The notes beneath the pieces are model-generated. The model did not search any database. It had not been told where the DNA came from and saw only the letters and a program-made list of their open reading frames with translations. This document shows positions 1 through 4,308 of a stretch of 18,793 nt of DNA, piece by piece; the stretch's first letter is position 1; each line of letters starts with the position of its first letter. The stretch is from an uncultured Lachnospiraceae bacterium (lineage in GTDB: Bacteria > Bacillota_A > Clostridia > Lachnospirales > Lachnospiraceae): NCBI GenBank assembly GCA_910587495.1, contig CAJUMT010000048.1, positions 1 to 18,793 of the forward strand, in the 5' to 3' direction. The position numbers were made by a program, and so were the translations under genes.

Positions 1-43
1 TCTTGCTGTGTGACTGGAGTTCAGACGTGTGCTCTTCCGATCT
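1..43. other. Illumina sequencing adapter left on the contig end
   Basis: Bases 10-43 match exactly, as I recall it, the 34-base Illumina TruSeq index-adapter/read-2 primer, beginning GTGACTGGAG and ending CTTCCGATCT. In that adapter an index of 6-8 bases precedes GTGACTGGAG and is itself preceded by a T, so base 1 and bases 2-9 fit the adapter T plus an 8-base index. The index assignment is inference. Genomic sequence appears to begin at base 44. Confidence 0.95.
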
Positions 44-128
44 GTCAATACTTTTTTTGTAAATTCTACATTTTTTTCAATCGACTCAAACGAACAGCAC
101 ATATTCCGCAGCTTTATCATACTCCTGT

Positions 129-156
129 TTGGCAAAATTGTCAAATATTTTATAAA
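129..156 (+). promoter_or_regulatory. Possible promoter of the XRE regulator gene
   Basis: TTGGCA (129-134) and TATAAA (151-156) are separated by 16 bases, a slightly short but plausible sigma-A promoter. A perfect inverted repeat AGTAT-N6-ATACT (156-171) begins at the last base of the -10 box, where an autorepressor could bind. The rest of the non-coding stretch 44-250 is very AT-rich and shows nothing else I can name. Confidence 0.4.
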
Positions 157-250
157 GTATGTTGAAATACTACACTCCGTAGATTCTAATTGGGGTATCT
201 TTCAAAGTATTATTAATCATAGACCCAGTTTTTGAAAGGAAGGTAAAAAA

Positions 251-574
251 ATGGATTATCATGCACTAGGAAAAAGGATTCGTGAAGAACGTCTAAGACT
301 AAACCTGACTCAGGAGAAGCTGGCAGAAGAAGTTGGAGTGTCTACCGCTTATATTGGCCAGATTGAGAGAGGCGAGAGAAGCCTTACCCTGGACAAGCTG
401 GTGAAGGTTGTAAACCGTCTGGGTGTTACGATCGATTTCCTATTGGCTGATTATGTCATCGCCACGGATGATACCAGCATGAACCTGTTGATCCAGCTTA
501 TGCACGACCGCACACCCGAAGAAAAAACGCTGGCGATCAACATCCTGAAAGTTTTATTCGCAAAAAATAAGTAA
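251..574 (+). CDS. XRE-family helix-turn-helix transcriptional regulator
   Basis: The product has 107 residues. Residues about 6-61 form a Cro/CI-type helix-turn-helix: a first helix LGKRIREERLRLNLTQEKLA, the turn and recognition helix around VSTAYIGQIERG, then LTLDKLVKVVNRLGVTIDFLL. The tail (about 68-107) is a short helical segment with no recognised ligand domain and may serve for dimerisation. GAAAGGAAGG lies about 8 bases before the ATG, which supports the start. Proteins of this kind are DNA-binding repressors or activators; the target genes cannot be read from here. It is the first gene after the contig edge, faces the CobW pair tail to tail and ends in its own terminator, so it looks monocistronic. 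A palindrome just after the proposed -10 box may be its own operator (inference). Confidence 0.9.
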   Translation: MDYHALGKRIREERLRLNLTQEKLAEEVGVSTAYIGQIERGERSLTLDKLVKVVNRLGVTIDFLLADYVIATDDTSMNLLIQLMHDRTPEEKTLAINILKVLFAKNK

Positions 575-583
575 GAATCAACA

Positions 584-617
584 GGGAATACTGCTCATAA
601 GCGGTATTCCCCTTTTT
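584..617 (+). terminator. Rho-independent terminator after the XRE gene
   Basis: GGGAATACTGC (584-594) pairs with GCGGTATTCCC (601-611) over 11 positions with one G-U pair and a 6-base loop. A C and then TTTTT follow on the plus strand. It starts 10 bases after the stop codon. The same hairpin lies just past the stop of the convergent CobW-like gene, but that strand lacks a clean U-tract. Confidence 0.88.
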
Positions 618-619
618 CT

Positions 620-1558
620 TTAAAAATATACCAGTTCTTCCTCCGGTTTTACGGCGCTCTTGATATTCGTGCTGTGAAGAACAACGCCCTCTTCATTGCT
701 GTATTCCGCGCGTTTTTCCACATGAATTTTAGCCGTGACAGTCACCCACTGTTTAAGCTTCAAACGATCTACATAAGAAGATTTACACAAAAAGCCGATA
801 AAAGCCGTATCGTCCGCGCAACAAGTCATAGCCATGCGCCCTGGTACAAAATAGCCCTCGGGCAGCCGTTTGCCTTTATAGACCATACCTGTAAATTTTA
901 CTGTCTTCCCGTCATATTTTTCCGGATGGTCCATGGCATCTATATACCAGATCCCATAGTCCACATCTTCGATCTCGATCACATCCGCATCTACGTTAAA
1001 GGGCATCTCTTCTTCAAATTCGAGCTGCGAACCGTCCTCTTTCTCAAAGACCACCTGTGCTTTAGGATTTACGGCACGCATGTTCCTTTTATAGACTGCT
1101 GCAGGTGTGTCCTCTGTACTGCGGTTGAAAAGGATCAGGTCCGAATCCTTTGCCATCTCCATAAATACCGACTTCATATTTTTCAGATAGATATCAAAAG
1201 TAGACGCGTCAACGGTCGTGATCACCTGAGCCACAAACCAGCCTTTGGGCATATACATGTCTCTTAAATAGTCCAGCCCCCACATACAGTTATACTCCAC
1301 CACAATCTGGGTCGGCTTGTATTTCTTCTGACACTCAGTCAAGAAAGTCTCGTTAAACTCGCTTTTATCCTCCAGCATAACCAGCGTCGCATTGGCTTTT
1401 TTTAATATTTCTTCGTCGTACTCTTCTATTCCTTCTTCGCAGGCTATGACCAGATTACGCTCCCCGTCGGAAAAGTATTCGTCCGCCAGGGTTTCCATCG
1501 CGAAACGGGTCTTGCCGCTTTCCAGGAATCCATGAATCACAAATACGGGAATCTTCAT
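620..1558 (-). CDS. CobW-like protein with degenerate GTPase motifs and a YcgQ-like C-terminal domain
   Basis: This is a 312-residue protein whose first ~180 residues resemble the CobW/P47K GTPase domain. The P-loop is intact (GFLESGKT, residues 10-17), but the GCxCC metal motif of CobW proteins is absent, the region that should read E-P-S-G reads EYNCMWGL (89-96), and the base-recognition site is NRST (145-148) instead of NKxD. The C-terminal part (about 214-312) has the pattern GKTVKFTGMVYKG...GYFVPGRMAMTCCADD...GFLCK, resembling the C-terminal domain of DUF1980/TIGR03943 (YcgQ) proteins, which accompany YcgR-type permeases linked to zinc limitation. The gene lies 14 bases after the larger CobW gene and is probably cotranscribed. 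GAGGTG is 7 bases before the ATG at 1558 but only 1 base before the ATG at 1564, so I chose 1558. A metal-related role is inferred from domain and neighbour only. Confidence 0.8.
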   Translation of the reverse strand: MKIPVFVIHGFLESGKTRFAMETLADEYFSDGERNLVIACEEGIEEYDEEILKKANATLVMLEDKSEFNETFLTECQKKYKPTQIVVEYNCMWGLDYLRDMYMPKGWFVAQVITTVDASTFDIYLKNMKSVFMEMAKDSDLILFNRSTEDTPAAVYKRNMRAVNPKAQVVFEKEDGSQLEFEEEMPFNVDADVIEIEDVDYGIWYIDAMDHPEKYDGKTVKFTGMVYKGKRLPEGYFVPGRMAMTCCADDTAFIGFLCKSSYVDRLKLKQWVTVTAKIHVEKRAEYSNEEGVVLHSTNIKSAVKPEEELVYF

Positions 1559-1572
1559 TGTCATTCACCTCG

Positions 1573-2628
1573 TCAAGAAAGGCTGAACAGTTTCTTAAGT
1601 TCTTCGTCATTCAGATGAGAACCGATCACGCAAAGGCGTCCGGTATAATCCGCTTCTCCTCTGCGAACCTCAAATTCATCAGGAACCATATCAAAATGCA
1701 GCCAGCTTCCGTCCGTACATGGTACAATGCCTTTGGCACGCAGGATGATTCCGCACTCATCATCCTCAGACAGTTTCTTTAAAATACCAAGCAATTCTTC
1801 TTCGCTGTACTTGTGCGGCGTCTCCTGACCCCAGCTTGCAAACACTTCATCCGCATGATGGTGGTGGTGATCATGATGATGATCATGGCAGCCACAGCCG
1901 TCCCCATGGTCGTGATGGCTGTGGTCATGTGTATGTTCATGACCTTCGTGGCCATGCACATGCTCGTGGTCTTCATGACTGTTGCCATGTACATGATCAT
2001 GCATATGCTCCACTTCCTCTTTCAGGATCAGATCCTGATGCTGTATGGCAGCCAAAATCTGTTCACCTTTCAGCTCGTCCCAAGGTGTGGTGATGATGGT
2101 AGCCGTACCGTTTTTCTCTTTTAGCATATGCACACATGCTTCCAGTTTTTCTTCTGTCATTTTCTGGCTGCGGCTGATCACAATCGTGCCTGCATGTTCG
2201 ATCTGGTTGTTAAAAAATTCACCGAAATTTTTCATATACATTTTACATTTCTGACCATCCACCACCGTGATGGAACTGTTAAGCTCCACCGGCTCATGGG
2301 CAGCCACACCCTGCACCGCTTTTGTCACATCCGACAGCTTGCCCACACCGGAAGGCTCGATCAGGATACGATCCGGCGCATACGTCTCAATAACCTCTTT
2401 TAAAGCCGTTCCGAAGTCGCCAACCAAAGAGCAGCAGATACATCCGGAGTTCATCTCCGTAATTTGCACACCGGCCTCTTTTAAGAAACCGCCGTCGATG
2501 CCTATCTCTCCAAACTCATTCTCGATCAGAACAATCTTCTCTCCGGCAAACGCCTCTTTTAGCATCTTTTTAATCAACGTCGTCTTACCTGCTCCCAAAA
2601 AACCGGAAATAATCTCAATCTTTGTCAT
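1573..2628 (-). CDS. CobW/YciC-family GTPase with histidine-rich metal-binding segment
   Basis: This 351-residue member of the COG0523 group of metal-insertion GTPases has the P-loop GFLGAGKT (9-16), the diagnostic zinc-binding motif GCICC (62-66) and the switch-like LIEPSGVGKLSD (89-100). The usual NKxD site reads SRSQK (152-156). A low-complexity stretch at 208-258 contains 25 histidines in 51 residues plus two cysteines (245, 247), which fits metal buffering. The C-terminal CobW domain (about 260-351) contains GIILRAKGIVP and GSWLHFDMVP. Family members deliver zinc, cobalt or other metals to target enzymes; the repeat suggests zinc, cobalt or nickel but does not decide. AAGGAAA lies about 8 bases before the ATG. 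I see no Zur-type operator or strong promoter in the 111 bases upstream, so the gene may be reached by read-through from rplT. Confidence 0.9.
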   Translation of the reverse strand: MTKIEIISGFLGAGKTTLIKKMLKEAFAGEKIVLIENEFGEIGIDGGFLKEAGVQITEMNSGCICCSLVGDFGTALKEVIETYAPDRILIEPSGVGKLSDVTKAVQGVAAHEPVELNSSITVVDGQKCKMYMKNFGEFFNNQIEHAGTIVISRSQKMTEEKLEACVHMLKEKNGTATIITTPWDELKGEQILAAIQHQDLILKEEVEHMHDHVHGNSHEDHEHVHGHEGHEHTHDHSHHDHGDGCGCHDHHHDHHHHHADEVFASWGQETPHKYSEEELLGILKKLSEDDECGIILRAKGIVPCTDGSWLHFDMVPDEFEVRRGEADYTGRLCVIGSHLNDEELKKLFSLS

Positions 2629-2681
2629 ATCTTGTTTCCTTTCTGATTAAAGTTCCGTTGCTGTTTTTGCATCTATAGACG

Positions 2682-2724
2682 AAGCCCTCGGAAATCTGCC
2701 GTCCGGCAGAAAACCCAAGGGCTT
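2682..2724 (-). other. Long imperfect hairpin after rplT
   Basis: AAGCCCT (2682-2688) pairs with AGGGCTT (2718-2724), and an inner stem TCTGCC (2695-2700)/GGCAGA (2705-2710) closes a 4-base loop. Matching A-rich internal loops separate the two helices. It starts 15 bases past the rplT stop, where the operon terminator is expected. On the rplT strand no U-tract follows, so it may be a weak terminator or an mRNA 3'-end/processing structure. On the opposite strand four T's follow. Confidence 0.6.
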
Positions 2725-2739
2725 TTGTACAAACAATCC

Positions 2740-3099
2740 TTAACTGTTCAGCGCGTTTTTGGCAACTTCAGCCAGGCTGGTGAAAGCTGCTGCGTCATTC
2801 ACTGCCATATCTGCAAGGATCTTCCTGTTCATCTCAACTCCGGCGTTTTTAAGGCCGTACATAAATCTGCTGTAAGACAGGCCGTTCATGCGGGCTGCCG
2901 CATTGATGCGGGCAATCCATAACTGTCTGAACTGACGTTTTCTCTGCTTACGTCCTGCATAGGCGCTGGTAAGAGCTCTCATAACAGACTGTTTGGCAAC
3001 TCTGTACTGTTTGCTCCTTGCTCCTCTGTAGCCTTTTGCAAGTTTTAATACTTTATTGTGTTTTTTCCTGGCGTTTAATCCGCCTTTAACTCTTGCCAT
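2740..3099 (-). CDS. rplT: 50S ribosomal protein L20
   Basis: This 119-residue protein is the full usual length of L20, which binds 23S rRNA early in large-subunit assembly and in Bacillus represses its own operon by binding the leader mRNA. The sequence is highly typical: MARVKGGLNARKKHNKVLKLAKGY at the start, a long basic helix GRKQRKRQFRQLWIARINAAAR in the middle, then LSYSRFMYGLKNAGVEMNRKILADMA. AAGGAGG lies 7 bases before the ATG. It is the last gene of infC-rpmI-rplT, 27 bases after rpmI, and is followed by a hairpin. The probable target of its feedback is the leader at 3908-4092. Confidence 0.98.
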   Translation of the reverse strand: MARVKGGLNARKKHNKVLKLAKGYRGARSKQYRVAKQSVMRALTSAYAGRKQRKRQFRQLWIARINAAARMNGLSYSRFMYGLKNAGVEMNRKILADMAVNDAAAFTSLAEVAKNALNS

Positions 3100-3126
3100 C
3101 TTTTTTCCTCCTTAACTGTCCAAACC

Positions 3127-3324
3127 TTATAAATACGGTAAAATCTTCTTCATGTTCTTTACATTAGATGCGTCTGTAATCGCCGCTTTTCTGAGGTTCC
3201 TCTTTCTCTTCTGAGATTTTTTAGTTAAGATATGGCTTTTATAAGCTTTCATTCTTTTCAACTGTCCGGTTCCGGTTTTCTTGAAACGTTTTGCAGCTGC
3301 TCTGCTTGTCTTTACCTTTGGCAT
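3127..3324 (-). CDS. rpmI: 50S ribosomal protein L35
   Basis: This 65-residue, strongly basic protein is standard in length for L35. It starts MPKVKTSRAAAKRFKKTGTG and contains the characteristic HILTKKSQKRKRNLRK block (about 31-46). L35 is a late-binding large-subunit protein. AGGAGG lies 9 bases before the ATG. It sits 69 bases downstream of infC and 27 bases upstream of rplT in the usual order. The infC-rpmI gap has a short possible hairpin (TACTTT/AAAGTA) but no terminator, so one transcript for all three genes is expected. Confidence 0.97.
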   Translation of the reverse strand: MPKVKTSRAAAKRFKKTGTGQLKRMKAYKSHILTKKSQKRKRNLRKAAITDASNVKNMKKILPYL

Positions 3325-3393
3325 ATGTTGATTCCTCCTGTAAATTTCTAAAATAAATTGCGCTACTTTCTATATTGCAAAAGTAACAATATT

Positions 3394-3900
3394 TTAACGT
3401 TTTTCAGTTAAAAACATAGTCATACTGCGGCCTTCCATCTTTGGAGCCTTATCGACAACCGCGATATCCGTCATTTTTTCGGCAAACACATCCAGTATCT
3501 TCTTGCTGCTCTGCACATGAGCCATCTCACGCCCGCGGAAACGAAGAGTCACCTTCACTTTGTCGCCCTTCTGAATAAATTTTCTGGCTGCATTTACTTT
3601 CGTATTCAGGTCGTTGTCGTCAATATTCGGAGATAGACGAACTTCTTTGATTTCGATGGTTTTCTGTTTTTTTCTTGCTTCCTTCTCTTTTCTCGCCAGT
3701 TCATAACGGTATTTTCCGTAATCAATAATCTTACATACCGGCGGTTTTGCGGTAGGAGCAATCTTTACCAAGTCCAGCTCTGCCTCCCTCGCTAATCTCA
3801 TTGCCTCGCTGGCAGGCATAATACCTAACTGCTCTCCATCCCGGCCGATCACACGGACTTCACGATCCCGGATCTGCTCATTAATCATTAATTCGCTAAT
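3394..3900 (-). CDS. infC: Translation initiation factor IF-3, read from an AUU start codon
   Basis: IF-3 binds the 30S subunit, prevents premature 50S joining and checks the initiator tRNA-start codon match. The N-domain shows ISELMINEQIRDREVRVIGRDGEQLG and the LAREAELDLVKIAPTAKPPVCKIIDYGKYRYE linker region. The C-domain shows IKEVRLSPNIDDNDLNTKVNAARKF and VKVTLRFRGREMAH. I place the start at an ATT codon at 3900-3898, giving 168 residues, close to the usual ~170. GGAGGTG (3914-3908) is exactly 7 bases upstream of it, and Bacillus and E. coli infC also start at AUU. The upstream in-frame ATG at 3948 lies inside the leader terminator hairpin and lacks a ribosome site; the ATG four codons further in has its SD too far away. 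The rare codon lets IF-3 limit its own synthesis (known in E. coli, inferred here). Confidence 0.95.
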   Translation of the reverse strand: MSELMINEQIRDREVRVIGRDGEQLGIMPASEAMRLAREAELDLVKIAPTAKPPVCKIIDYGKYRYELARKEKEARKKQKTIEIKEVRLSPNIDDNDLNTKVNAARKFIQKGDKVKVTLRFRGREMAHVQSSKKILDVFAEKMTDIAVVDKAPKMEGRSMTMFLTEKR

Positions 3901-3907
3901 AGCTCTA

Positions 3908-4092
3908 CACCTCCGCATATAAATAAAAGTGGATAGAAAACTATCCACTTAACACACAAGACAATCAAAACAGAGGAAATGTTATGGTCTCTCAAACCAT
4001 AAATTCTAACCCATATAAGATCTTTTTTGTATTAACCCGGGTCACCGCCTGTGCCAAGGTGAGAGTGGATACTCTTCTTTCATTTCATAACC
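3908..4092 (-). promoter_or_regulatory. L20-type leader of the infC operon with alternative RNA structures
   Basis: About 185 bases of untranslated leader precede infC. Read on the minus strand it contains a 5-bp TCACC/GGTGA hairpin and the palindrome ACCCGGGT (4035-4042). A 7-bp hairpin TTATGGT/ACCATAA follows (3982-3988 with 3996-4002), and last comes a perfect terminator just before the SD. An upstream copy of TATCCACT (minus, 4071-4064) is complementary to the 5' arm of that terminator and could act as antiterminator. In Bacillus, L20 binds such a leader and promotes termination. The position and switch match that class; assignment to the L20 family is by context. Confidence 0.75.
3921..3950 (-). 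terminator. Attenuator terminator in the infC leader
   Basis: On the minus strand AAGTGGATAG (3950-3941), a TTTT loop and CTATCCACTT (3936-3927) form a perfect 10-bp stem, followed by TTATTT. It ends about 7 bases before the infC SD sequence, so termination here would shut off all three genes. Confidence 0.85.
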
Positions 4093-4098
4093 TCAAAC

Positions 4099-4128
4099 AT
4101 TTTAGCACAGGCGAAACGGAAATGTCAA
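4099..4128 (-). promoter_or_regulatory. Sigma-A promoter of infC-rpmI-rplT
   Basis: TTGACA (4128-4123) and TAAAAT (4104-4099) are separated by 18 bases, with TGC directly before the -10 box giving an extended -10. Transcription would start near 4092. The promoter begins 9 bases past the stop of the DUF4250 gene. Confidence 0.85.
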
Positions 4129-4136
4129 CCATTTTT

Positions 4137-4307
4137 TTACACAAAACGGTTTAAATTTTTATCATACCGATAGTCGATCATCTCAAGTTTCGACAAAAGG
4201 GCGTCCATATCCGCATCCTGCGCTTTACAGAAGCTTTCCAGATCCGGATAGAAATCCCGAAGCTGTGTGTTTACATAGCTTAAAAGCATCACGGGGTCAC
4301 TGGGCAT
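4137..4307 (-). CDS. Small DUF4250-family protein
   Basis: This 56-residue protein begins MPSDPVMLLSYVNTQLRDFY and ends KNLNRFV. The D-P-V-M-L-L-S-Y-V-N-x-x-L-R-D-F-Y-P pattern and the closing Y-D-x-x-x-N-x-F-V are the marks, as I know them, of DUF4250, a family of about 55-60 residues common in Clostridia and some gammaproteobacteria. Its function is unknown; it has no membrane segment and looks like a compact helical, possibly DNA-binding-like, domain. The ATG lies one base after the clpB stop codon, and its SD AAAGGAG is formed by the last codons of clpB, so translation is probably coupled and the gene is in the CIRCE-controlled clpB transcript. No terminator separates it from the infC promoter. 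Confidence 0.85.
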   Translation of the reverse strand: MPSDPVMLLSYVNTQLRDFYPDLESFCKAQDADMDALLSKLEMIDYRYDKNLNRFV

Positions 4308-4308
4308 T

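Noticed and set aside
29..235. Plus-strand open frame before the XRE gene
   Set aside because: It starts inside the Illumina adapter, lacks a ribosome site and covers the promoter region.
674..1267. A 197-residue plus-strand open frame
   Set aside because: It lies wholly antisense to the CobW-like gene, has no ribosome site and no recognisable family features.
1779..2124. Several His/Met-rich open frames on both strands over the CobW gene
   Set aside because: They are reading-frame echoes of the repeated CAT/CAC histidine codons of the real gene.
2629..2700. Zur box before the CobW gene
   Set aside because: No TCGTAATnATTACGA-like palindrome could be found in the intergenic region.
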